This document shows positions 43,059-50,532 of a stretch of 64,000 nucleotides of DNA, piece after piece. The notes under the pieces are model-generated. The model had not been told where the DNA came from and made no database searches. It saw only the letters and a list, made by a program, of their open reading frames with translations. The DNA is taken from assembly GCA_002307135.1 (NCBI GenBank), contig DBTQ01000015.1, forward strand, positions 62,001 to 126,000. Reading direction: 5' to 3'. The DNA is from Bacteroidetes bacterium UBA1312. Lineage in GTDB: Bacteria; Bacteroidota; Bacteroidia; Chitinophagales; Chitinophagaceae. Every line of letters begins with the position of its first letter. The stretch's first letter is position 1. The position numbers and the translations under genes were made by a program.

Positions 43059-43279
43059 TAATTAATTTTAGATAAATCTATCATCCTACTTATTGGTTTA
43101 TAAAATGGATTTGAATTCGATTGTTTAGAATTGTATTTCCCCAACTCCAGCCATTTATGTTCCAATGTAGTTTTATCCTTTATTTTAATTTCCCAGTATT
43201 GTGCAATAAATGGAAATGATTCAGGGTTACGCTCAATTAATTGTTTTAATTCCGATTTAATAATTTCTTTCTCATTCAT
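43058..43279 (-). CDS. Small protein between ATP-grasp and SPASM genes (copy A)
   Basis: A 73-residue charged protein (MNEKEIIKSELKQLIERNPE...) without a known domain. It is mostly helical with Trp residues (YWEIKIKDK, EHKWLELGKY). The ATG at 43279 lies 13 bases past the ATP-grasp stop; an earlier in-frame start at 43309 would give an unlikely Cys/Tyr-rich extension inside the ATP-grasp gene. Its stop overlaps the SPASM start. Copy B has a different small gene at the same position, so a conserved slot rather than a conserved sequence is seen. Confidence 0.6.
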   Translation of the reverse strand: MNEKEIIKSELKQLIERNPESFPFIAQYWEIKIKDKTTLEHKWLELGKYNSKQSNSNPFYKPISRMIDLSKIN

Positions 43280-43292
43280 TGCATAACAGTAT

Positions 43293-44270
43293 TTAATGTA
43301 ACAGTGCATCTGCTATCATACGTTCAATAAAATAGTTGCAGTTTTTACTTAGCCATTGAAATTGTCCAATGGGGTTTATCTCAAGAAAATAAAATTCGTC
43401 GTCCGGCGTAACTATGGTGTCAATACTACCACAATTAATCTCTAATGACAGCATTAATTCATGCAGTTTAGTTTCATACCATTTCGGTAAATTATAAGGT
43501 ACGCATCTGTTGGGGCGCTCAAGATCATAATTCCTAAAATCAACTTTGGTTTGCTCATTTTGTTGGCTAAATATCGCCATGCTTTTGAAAATTCCATTTA
43601 GATAAAAAGTGCGTATCTCATATTTTTTAGGGATGTATTCTTGAAACTGAGATAATAAAAATGTTTTAGGATATATTTTTAAGACATCCTTGAGGTTGAT
43701 GAGTTGAGTAGATGAATATAGATCTACTTCAAAGGATTTGTAATGAATAGAAATACTTGGATATGAAAGTGATTTAACCACAAATTCTTTTCCCTTTAAC
43801 TTCTCTAAAAAATCGTCAGAAAAACTATTTAATATATAAGTATCTGGGAAAAATAAACCACATTGTTTAGCGTGAACATACACTTTCAATTTATTGATTT
43901 CATTATCTCTTGGGTTGTTAATCCCTTTCGGTACAAGTTCTTTTAAGAACTTGTTGTAATCAGCATAATCAGATTTTGTAACATGGTTAAAATTATCTGA
44001 GTAAATTAAATATTTGTTTGGAGCCAATATTTCTAATGCCCCTCTTCTGTACCAATAGAACTTAATGTTAGGGTCAAAAAAAGAACAAACACTAGCAGGG
44101 GTCTCTTTAGAACTAGAAATATACATAGAAATAGTATCAATACCGATACTCCCATTAATTCGTTTTATATTGAAATTTTTAGATTGAGGATTATAATACA
44201 ACCAATCCAATACATCATTTGTGCTGGCATCGAAATCAGCTGAATGAATTAGTATAGTGCTTTTACTCAT
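43293..44270 (-). CDS. gwsG: ATP-grasp peptide maturase of a grasp-with-spasm system (copy A)
   Basis: A 325-residue ATP-grasp ligase like the enzymes that build side-chain ester or amide links in graspetides. Seen: the N-terminal STNDVLDWLYY and FYWYRRGALEILAP; the central nucleotide-binding part with FVVKSLSYPSIS; FLLSQFQEYIPKKYEIRTFY; and the C-terminal catalytic segment DEFYFLEINPIGQFQWLS, where Glu and Asn bind Mg. The ATG at 44270 overlaps the stop of the DUF6624 gene as ATGA, which decides the start over the ATG six bases upstream. Uninterrupted, unlike copy B. Expected substrate: Asp/Glu and Lys/Ser/Thr side chains of the precursor encoded upstream. Confidence 0.82.
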   Translation of the reverse strand: MSKSTILIHSADFDASTNDVLDWLYYNPQSKNFNIKRINGSIGIDTISMYISSSKETPASVCSFFDPNIKFYWYRRGALEILAPNKYLIYSDNFNHVTKSDYADYNKFLKELVPKGINNPRDNEINKLKVYVHAKQCGLFFPDTYILNSFSDDFLEKLKGKEFVVKSLSYPSISIHYKSFEVDLYSSTQLINLKDVLKIYPKTFLLSQFQEYIPKKYEIRTFYLNGIFKSMAIFSQQNEQTKVDFRNYDLERPNRCVPYNLPKWYETKLHELMLSLEINCGSIDTIVTPDDEFYFLEINPIGQFQWLSKNCNYFIERMIADALLH

Positions 44271-45373
44271 TTCCATTCCATGTATCCGAATTTAATAACA
44301 ATTCCCATATCCTGTGCCATATAATACAATTTTTGCCAGTGTTCTAATGAGGGCAGACCTATCTCTTTTCTATTTAGGTTTATTTGCGCTTTATCTTTTT
44401 CGAAGGAAGTTTCATTCACACCATAGCCTCCATTAAATTTTTCCTTATTAGGGCAGAGGCTTGCATTTATTTTTTCGTGGCTAATACCATCGGTATGGCA
44501 TAGACCCCCCAAATTTTGTATAGCATAGAGCACAGCATAATCATTGGGGTGCAGTGAGCCATTTTTAATACATGCCATGAGCGTTGCCTTTCCTATCTTG
44601 GCAATAGCACATGGCTGATGGTAAAGGGCACCCATACCTATATCGCTCGATATGTTTTCTAATCCTTTGTCTATATCGAATTGCCCTTCTATTACAATAT
44701 AGCTATTGTGCGGTGGCAGGTTCTTGTAGCGCTCCAGCAGGCTTTTGGGTGAGTCTATGCCCAATTCTTTCAATATACCATTGTGTAGGATGCCTATATT
44801 GTATTGACCAGGAAAAATACCTTTAGCTTTAATTAATTTAATAGTTCTATTTAAATTAGTAGTCATCAGGCTATCCATTTTCACTATTCCACCACTATAT
44901 AGTGTATATGGGGTCATTGTGTTTTTATACAATTGGTCGTTCCATTTTATTTCCAATAGCTCTATTAGCACAACTTTATCTATACGTGCCAAATATTTTT
45001 TTCGTCCCAATGTATAAATACGCCTTGCTGCTCGAAAGAAACCGGTGTCCGTACTATTTTTTTGAAATATAGGGCAGTATTGTAAATGAGTAGGCATTAC
45101 CCCCATTTGAAAGGCTTTACTTAAATACTCCAATGCCAAAGTCTTTTTTCGCTCAGAATAGGCAAACTCGGCAGCGATGATACAATCTCTGGCAAATACA
45201 AAATCATAATCTTTAAACACTCCGGAATAAGTATCAAAAGCAGCAGTATAGTTACTGTCCAATAACTGTTCTTCTGCTTTAATAATTCTTTTGTGATAGT
45301 CAAAATAATTGGGTTGGCATGTAGCATTAAAGCAATTTGCCATTATAAAAAACAAGAAAATAGAATACTTCAT
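44267..45373 (-). CDS. Secreted DUF6624-type protein (copy A)
   Basis: A 368-residue protein with a signal peptide (1-19, ending NATCQ). Residues ~25-130 are a helical, TPR-like region (AEEQLLDSNYTAAFDTYSG, LALEYLSKAFQMG). The rest is a diverged DUF6624 domain: VLIELLEIKWNDQLYKN, YHQPCAIAKIGKATLMACI and the closing NRKEIGLPSLEHWQKLYYM, which corresponds to the RRKAVGLPPIEDY of copy B. It is exported, so it cannot act with the cytoplasmic maturases; protection, sensing or processing of the mature product in the periplasm is possible but unproven. It lies 50 bases after the precursor gene and overlaps the ATP-grasp start by four bases. Confidence 0.7.
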   Translation of the reverse strand: MKYSIFLFFIMANCFNATCQPNYFDYHKRIIKAEEQLLDSNYTAAFDTYSGVFKDYDFVFARDCIIAAEFAYSERKKTLALEYLSKAFQMGVMPTHLQYCPIFQKNSTDTGFFRAARRIYTLGRKKYLARIDKVVLIELLEIKWNDQLYKNTMTPYTLYSGGIVKMDSLMTTNLNRTIKLIKAKGIFPGQYNIGILHNGILKELGIDSPKSLLERYKNLPPHNSYIVIEGQFDIDKGLENISSDIGMGALYHQPCAIAKIGKATLMACIKNGSLHPNDYAVLYAIQNLGGLCHTDGISHEKINASLCPNKEKFNGGYGVNETSFEKDKAQINLNRKEIGLPSLEHWQKLYYMAQDMGIVIKFGYMEWK

Positions 45374-45423
45374 AACAACACAATTATTTTGATTTTTTCA
45401 TTTACAAAAACTCGAATTTATTA

Positions 45424-45660
45424 TCAACACTGAGAAAATTTTGTAGGAACCCAGTCACCATTATAATAGTAATAAACATCTGTTCCATTCCCTGATGCAC
45501 GGTCACAATAGCATTGACTTACTGATGCATCAGTTTTATCCTGAAAGCAATGATTGTCAATTTCAGTATTCATTGCCCCACCATTGATGGCGAACAAATT
45601 TTGAATTTCATTTGCTTTGAATGCTTCAAATTTTGAAGACTTTAAGCTTTCTAATTTCAT
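45424..45660 (-). CDS. RiPP precursor peptide with double-glycine leader (grasp-with-spasm type)
   Basis: A 78-residue peptide starting at the ATG 45660. The leader MKLESLKSSKFEAFKANEIQ continues NLFAINGG, a double-glycine leader typical of Bacteroidota RiPPs, with probable cleavage after Gly28. The 50-residue core is rich in residues used by ATP-grasp ligases: Asp/Glu together with Ser, Thr and Lys. It also has four Cys (38, 50, 52, 78) and a DVYYYYNGDW stretch. It is first in the copy A set, directly upstream of the DUF6624, ATP-grasp and SPASM genes. The reading frame is open further upstream, but that part is not peptide-like and runs into the repeat. No export ABC transporter or C39 peptidase is in the window. 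Confidence 0.8.
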   Translation of the reverse strand: MKLESLKSSKFEAFKANEIQNLFAINGGAMNTEIDNHCFQDKTDASVSQCYCDRASGNGTDVYYYYNGDWVPTKFSQC

Positions 45661-45751
45661 AAAATAAAATTTAAACTTCCTTCCTCTCTGTCGCTGTGGT
45701 TGGTTGTCAGCGTCGCATTTATGCTCATTGCGAATACGAGTTGCTCCTGTA

Positions 45752-46084
45752 TTATTTTTTCTTTGGGTCAATTCAGGATATAATGTCCCTCAATTCGTAG
45801 CTACAGAATATTTTTATTAAAAGCAGGTAATCCATTTTTAAGTAATCAGATCGCCTTTTGTAACAAAGCATTTGTGGTACATATCACCGCTACATAACGC
45901 AATTTTAAAAAACAATATTATCTATTAAATCACTCAACATCAAAAAAAATATTGTTAATTAGTTGATTTTAAATACTTAAAACATATCAATATTATAACC
46001 TTACAAAACAGGTATTATATTTTACATGGTGTATTTATTATTTTACAAAATAAGCTGTAAGTGGATTTTTTCTTTGATTCAAAG
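45752..46084. repeat. 333-bp direct repeat R2 upstream of RiPP copy A
   Basis: Second copy of the AT-rich repeat at 41559-41890, same orientation, differing at only about 15-20 positions by eye. It ends with the same ATTTTTTCTTTGATTCAAAG motif. It lies upstream of the precursor gene on the minus strand and upstream of the outer-membrane barrel operon on the plus strand, so promoters of either could lie in it. No clean TAnnTTTG is visible towards the precursor. Confidence 0.9.
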
Positions 46085-46172
46085 ATTATTATGTCACTAA
46101 GTTGCAATGTTGATTTTCCCGATTTTATCAATGCTTTTTCCGATAATAAAAATCATCGGGGGCAGCATAAAA

Positions 46173-46180
46173 TACCTTTG
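46173..46180 (+). promoter_or_regulatory. -7 promoter element of the barrel-Rieske-imelysin-DHOR operon
   Basis: TACCTTTG, an exact TAnnTTTG match, 25 bases before the ATG at 46206. It lies within a longer open frame, which argues against a start at 46107. No TTG at -33 distance. Confidence 0.5.
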
Positions 46181-46205
46181 CCGCCACATTATTCAACAAA
46201 TTCTT

Positions 46206-47429
46206 ATGAGGCGTTTACTTTTATCTAGTTTTTTGATTTCATCATTTTTTCAAGCTTCTGCTCAGTTTAGGACTCCGGCACAGCAACAAATATTAACCAA
46301 CGAAGATTCCTTGCAGAATGGCATTGCCAAAACAAAAACAATTATTTCGGGGTATGGCAGTGCTTTTTACCAAAGTAATGCCAATGACAAAACAGCAACG
46401 ATGGGTCTCGACCGAGCCGTACTTTTTGTGGGTCATCAGTTCAATAAGCGCATTGCATTTTTTTCGGAGCTGGAGGTAGAAAATGCAGTGGCCTCAAGTG
46501 GTGCAAAGGGTGAGGTGAGTATGGAGCAGGCATTTTTGAAATTTAATCTTAACCAACATCAGTACATCGTCGCCGGTTTATTTATACCGCGTATTGGTAT
46601 TATCAATGAGAATCACCTGCCGGTAAACTTTAATGGTGTAGAGCGTCCTATAGTAGAAACGATAATCATACCGGCTACCTGGCGCGAAGTAGGTATAGGA
46701 TTTTATGGTTCATCCAACCAACTTCCACTGAATTATAGTATCGGGTTGATGAACGGGCTGAATGGGCAGGATTTTACACATGGTACCGGTTTGCTGGAAG
46801 GGCGAGCTGAAGGGAGTATGGCCAATGCGGGTAATTTAGCATTGACAGGTGCATTACAATATCATGTCGGGCATTTTAAATTTCAGGTGTCCGGATATAT
46901 GGGTGGCACGATTGGTCTTCGCAGAAGGGCTGCTGATAGTTTAGCGCTGAATAGCGGAAGTTTTGGTACACCAATTTATCTTGGTGAAGCTAATATACAA
47001 TGGGCTGCCGATGGTTTTTCTGCCAAAGCATTGGGCACATTTATTAATTATCCTGAAGCAGATAAGATCAACCAGGCTTTTGCTTCCAATATTGCACAGA
47101 GTATCTATGGAGCTTATGCAGAATTTGCCTACAACTGGCTACACGTCAGAAGCAAAAAAAGACAGTTTGTAACATTTGCCCGCTACGAATTACTCGACCT
47201 CAATGCTACTATACCCGGCAACGGATTGTATGACGGCACTTTAAAACAAAACCATTTGATTGTAGGAGCCAGTTATTTACCAATACCCAATGTAGTGCTA
47301 AAAGCAGATGTACGTTTGCTTAATACCGGCGATCAAAATCCGGCATTACTCATCAATCCTTCACCCAATGCGCTACCCTACCAAAAGACCAATACGTTTA
47401 TCAATTTAGGAATTGGCTATTCATTTTAA
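46206..47429 (+). CDS. Outer-membrane beta-barrel protein (porin-like)
   Basis: A 407-residue exported protein. It has a signal peptide (1-19, LLLSSFLISSFFQASAQ). The rest has alternating beta strands with Gly/Tyr/Phe pattern (ISGYGSAFYQSN, FFSELEVENAV, YIVAGLFIPRIGI) and ends in GIGYSF, an aromatic C-terminus as barrels require for assembly. It resembles phosphate-selective-porin-like proteins found beside imelysin genes. The start at 46206 is chosen because the longer frame precedes the promoter element and spoils the signal peptide. First gene of a four-gene operon; the Rieske gene follows five bases later. Substrate unknown, possibly a metal complex. Confidence 0.75.
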   Translation: MRRLLLSSFLISSFFQASAQFRTPAQQQILTNEDSLQNGIAKTKTIISGYGSAFYQSNANDKTATMGLDRAVLFVGHQFNKRIAFFSELEVENAVASSGAKGEVSMEQAFLKFNLNQHQYIVAGLFIPRIGIINENHLPVNFNGVERPIVETIIIPATWREVGIGFYGSSNQLPLNYSIGLMNGLNGQDFTHGTGLLEGRAEGSMANAGNLALTGALQYHVGHFKFQVSGYMGGTIGLRRRAADSLALNSGSFGTPIYLGEANIQWAADGFSAKALGTFINYPEADKINQAFASNIAQSIYGAYAEFAYNWLHVRSKKRQFVTFARYELLDLNATIPGNGLYDGTLKQNHLIVGASYLPIPNVVLKADVRLLNTGDQNPALLINPSPNALPYQKTNTFINLGIGYSF

Positions 47430-47434
47430 AGACT

Positions 47435-47866
47435 ATGGAAAGAAGGGTATTTGTCAAAAAAGCTTGTGGTATATGTCTTTTGGGTATGGCTGGTATGTTG
47501 ACTCCCGGTCTAATGAATACAGCCATTGCCAAAGGCAATAAAATATACAAAGTAAAGCTTACAGAACAGAATGAGGTAATCGTACCTCTTTCTTTGTTTA
47601 TAGAAAATAAGCTTCAGATAGTGCGTGTAAAGGATTGGGAATATGACATGGCCATACAGAAAAAAGAAGATGGCTCTTTTATTGCTTTGCTGCTGCGCTG
47701 CACACACATGGATAATCAAATACACCCCAGCAACGAGGGTTATATATGTAGTCTGCATGGCAGTACTTTCGACCAAACCGGCAATGTAACTAAAGGTCCG
47801 GCAGAGATTGCATTAACACAGTACCACGCTAATATTAAAGAAGACCATTTAATCATCACTGCATAA
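47435..47866 (+). CDS. Tat-type Rieske [2Fe-2S] protein
   Basis: A 143-residue protein with an N-terminal RRVFVKK twin-arginine signal followed by a hydrophobic stretch (about 11-30). The Rieske domain has both cluster boxes: C89-T-H91 and C105-S-L-H108 within YICSLHGSTFDQTGNVTKGP. This gives two Cys and two His for the [2Fe-2S] centre; box 2 is of the CxxHG type. It is exported folded by Tat (tatC is at 11.5 kb) and probably carries electrons in the periplasm. No cytochrome b partner is near, so it is not a bc1 component. Its neighbours suggest an electron-transfer step in an iron-related envelope system. Confidence 0.88.
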   Translation: MERRVFVKKACGICLLGMAGMLTPGLMNTAIAKGNKIYKVKLTEQNEVIVPLSLFIENKLQIVRVKDWEYDMAIQKKEDGSFIALLLRCTHMDNQIHPSNEGYICSLHGSTFDQTGNVTKGPAEIALTQYHANIKEDHLIITA

Positions 47867-47883
47867 AATAAAAATACAGAACT

Positions 47884-48957
47884 ATGAAATATCGTATCGT
47901 AATACTGAGTGGAATTATATTAATGGCAATCGCCTCCTGTAACAAAAAGGATTCGGCTACTTCTGAAGCAGACTTCAATACAATGAAGACAACTGTGCTT
48001 AAAGATTTTACTAATAATATTGCATTGAGCAATTATCAGGCACTTGATGCAGCAGCAACATCGTTATACACTTCCATCAATAACTTAAATGCCAATGCTA
48101 CAGAAGCTAACCTGAGTCAGGCAAAAACTGATTGGCTCAATATGCGCACCGTTTGGGAGCAAGCAGAAGGTTTTCTGTTTGGACCTGTAGAAGACAATAG
48201 CTATGACCCGAATATGGATACCTGGCCAACTGATTTTAATGAAGTGGATTCATTGCTAGCAAGCTCCAGTGCATTGGAAGTGTCAGATTTACAAAGTGTG
48301 CCTTCGGCACTTCGAGGCTACCATCCAATTGAGTATATTATTTTTGGCAATCACGGTAGTAGAGCAGCTGCAACTATTACCGCCCGTCAAAAAAAATACA
48401 TGATTAGCTTAGTTACAGATTTGAAAGATATTTGCCATTCACTTTATACAAGCTGGTCTGCTGCACCTACCAATTACGCCAACGAAATAATCAATGCAGG
48501 AAATGGCAGTACTATTTATACAAAGAAGCAGCAAGTATATCTTGCTCTTGTTGGTGGTATGACTGATATCTGTGATGAAGTAGGTACAGGGAAGATGAAG
48601 GATCCTTATGATGCATTCGATTCAACTATTGTGGAGTCTCCTTACTCAGGTAATTCACTAATTGATTTCAAAAACAATATTATCGGTTTACAAAACGTGT
48701 ATATGGGCACTTACGCCGGCGTTCAAGGTCTTGGAATCAAAGATTTGGTTGCTGCTAAAAATAAATCATTGGACAATAAAATACAGGCCGAGATAGCAGC
48801 AGCGGTGAGTTCTTTTGCTAATGTTACAATACCCTATGAAGAAGCTATTTTTAGCCAGCGTGTACAGGTAGCCAATATAATGAATTCACTAGCCACACTT
48901 AACGAAACGTTGGAAAGTGAATTGACGCCATTTATAAAACAATATATTCAAGACTAA
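47884..48957 (+). CDS. Imelysin family lipoprotein (IrpA-like)
   Basis: A 357-residue lipoprotein with the lipobox MAIASC (Cys19). It is the helical imelysin fold of two similar halves. The family's GxHxxE motif is present as GYHPIEYIIFG (about 143-153). Imelysins are associated with iron uptake (IrpA, EfeO/M relatives); the His and Glu of the motif are proposed ligands. It is anchored in the periplasm or at the surface. Third in the operon between the Rieske gene and the di-heme oxidoreductase gene, an arrangement that couples a possible metal-binding protein to redox partners. Confidence 0.88.
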   Translation: MKYRIVILSGIILMAIASCNKKDSATSEADFNTMKTTVLKDFTNNIALSNYQALDAAATSLYTSINNLNANATEANLSQAKTDWLNMRTVWEQAEGFLFGPVEDNSYDPNMDTWPTDFNEVDSLLASSSALEVSDLQSVPSALRGYHPIEYIIFGNHGSRAAATITARQKKYMISLVTDLKDICHSLYTSWSAAPTNYANEIINAGNGSTIYTKKQQVYLALVGGMTDICDEVGTGKMKDPYDAFDSTIVESPYSGNSLIDFKNNIIGLQNVYMGTYAGVQGLGIKDLVAAKNKSLDNKIQAEIAAAVSSFANVTIPYEEAIFSQRVQVANIMNSLATLNETLESELTPFIKQYIQD

Positions 48958-49080
48958 TTGATTGGCATTATTGGTATTGAATTCCAGAAGCCGAGGATAG
49001 CCTCTGCCCATTAACGGAACAGGGTTCGTGACTTTGACTTGTACCCCAAACACAAATGATAGTAACATAAAAACAATTGA

Positions 49081-50460
49081 ATGAAAAAATATGCTGCAAT
49101 AATTTTTATTGTATTAGTGAGTACTTTTTTGAGCATGTGCCACAAAGCAGAACAATTGAGTGATGAAGAGTATGACGAACGATTGAGTGGTGGAGCTGCA
49201 ACTGTTTTTGATGAAACTTCAAAAGCTTTGGGACAAAAATTACCAGGACTTAATGAACGCGATGCAAGGGCACATAGCTTAGGCGATGCAAGTTTTTCCC
49301 AAACGTTTGTAAGTGATCCTGCGCCTCATTTTGGCGGATTAGGACCCATATTCAACAATGTGTCTTGTATCTCTTGCCATCACAATGATGGCAAGGGTAC
49401 TCCAACTACCGGAACGATCACCTCTTCATTACTTATTCGTATAAGCACAGGAGGTATTACAGCGCATGGTGGTCCGGAAGGTATGCCGGGGTTTGGAAAT
49501 CAAATTCAAGATATGGCCATATTTGGTGTTAGCCCTGAAGCGAAAGTATCTATTACTTATGCCGATAAGGTAGTTAACTATCCTGATGGTAGCAAAACCT
49601 CTTTACGTGTACCTACTTATAGCCTTATCAATCCTTATATAGGTATCAGTATGGCATACACACTTTCGCCACGTTTAGCGCCACCCGTTTTTGGATTAGG
49701 ATTAATTGAAAACATCCCGGATGCAACGATTGTTGGATTTGCAGAAGCGAATAAACAAAATACAAATGGTATCAAAGGCCATCCAAACTATGTATATAAT
49801 CCTGACAGGAAAGCAACCGAGGTGGGTCGTTTTGGATTAAAGGCAAATACAAGCACACTGTATGTGCAAGTGGCAAGTGCCTATCAACAGGATATGGGTA
49901 TTACGAGTGTGTTATTTCCAAACGAAAGTTGTTATGGACAAAGCCAATCTTCGGCGGTATTAAATCCCGGGAAACCCAATTTACCGGATAGTGTATTGAA
50001 CAATGTTGTGTATTATGTAAAGTCATTGTCTGTACCGGCAAGAAGGGATGTAAGCGATGCAATCGTAAAACATGGTCAAGTTTTATTTGCACAAATCAAT
50101 TGTAGTGGGTGTCATAAACCTACTATGCAAACTGGTGTTGATTTTTCTGCCCCACAATTATCACATCAACGCATACATCCTTACACAGATTTACTATTAC
50201 ACAATATGGGCGATGGTTTAGCCGATGGCTATGTAGATTATTTGGCTCAAGGTAATGAATGGAAAACTCCTGCACTATGGGGTATTGGCTTGTTTGAAAA
50301 AACAAATGGTACTGCTTATTATCTACATGACGGTAGGGCTAGAAGTATCGAAGAGGCTATATTGTGGCATGGAGGCGAAGCTGAAAATGCTAAAAATAGT
50401 TTTATGCAATTAAGCATTGGAGATCGAAATGCTTTGATAAAGTTTATTAAGTCGTTATAA
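49081..50460 (+). CDS. Di-heme oxidoreductase (DHOR/COG3488 family)
   Basis: A 459-residue exported c-type cytochrome with a signal segment whose Cys20 (FLSMC) may be lipidated. Two heme c sites are visible: CISCHH at about 99-104 and CSGCHK at about 342-347, in the two-domain layout of the DHOR family related to MauG/cytochrome c peroxidases. GNEWKTPALWGIGLFEKTNG and YYLHDGRARSIEEAILWHGG are typical family segments. It is periplasmic and probably exchanges electrons with the Rieske protein, or oxidises a metal or organic substrate. Such genes regularly neighbour imelysin genes in Bacteroidota. A 123-base gap separates it from the imelysin gene, without a clear hairpin. Confidence 0.88.
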   Translation: MKKYAAIIFIVLVSTFLSMCHKAEQLSDEEYDERLSGGAATVFDETSKALGQKLPGLNERDARAHSLGDASFSQTFVSDPAPHFGGLGPIFNNVSCISCHHNDGKGTPTTGTITSSLLIRISTGGITAHGGPEGMPGFGNQIQDMAIFGVSPEAKVSITYADKVVNYPDGSKTSLRVPTYSLINPYIGISMAYTLSPRLAPPVFGLGLIENIPDATIVGFAEANKQNTNGIKGHPNYVYNPDRKATEVGRFGLKANTSTLYVQVASAYQQDMGITSVLFPNESCYGQSQSSAVLNPGKPNLPDSVLNNVVYYVKSLSVPARRDVSDAIVKHGQVLFAQINCSGCHKPTMQTGVDFSAPQLSHQRIHPYTDLLLHNMGDGLADGYVDYLAQGNEWKTPALWGIGLFEKTNGTAYYLHDGRARSIEEAILWHGGEAENAKNSFMQLSIGDRNALIKFIKSL

Positions 50461-50474
50461 GTTTTGTATTCATC

Positions 50475-50520
50475 TATATTGAAAAGGCGCGACCAAAGTT
50501 GGTCGCGCCTTTTCAATATA
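50475..50520. terminator. Bidirectional terminator between the DHOR gene and the giant Ig-repeat gene
   Basis: A perfect 21-bp inverted repeat (50475-50495 with 50500-50520) containing GGCGCGACCA with a 4-base AAGT loop. It lies between two convergent genes, 14 bases past the DHOR stop and 12 bases past the other. Confidence 0.92.
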
Positions 50521-50532
50521 TTTAGTTCCTAT

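Noticed and set aside
45661..45771. Upstream extension of the precursor frame (37 residues)
   Set aside because: It begins inside the non-coding repeat, has no peptide-like features, and would place the double-glycine leader in the middle of a protein. The ATG at 45660 gives a standard leader.
46107..46205. 33-residue N-terminal extension of the outer-membrane barrel protein
   Set aside because: A TACCTTTG promoter box lies inside it, and a normal signal peptide begins at 46206.
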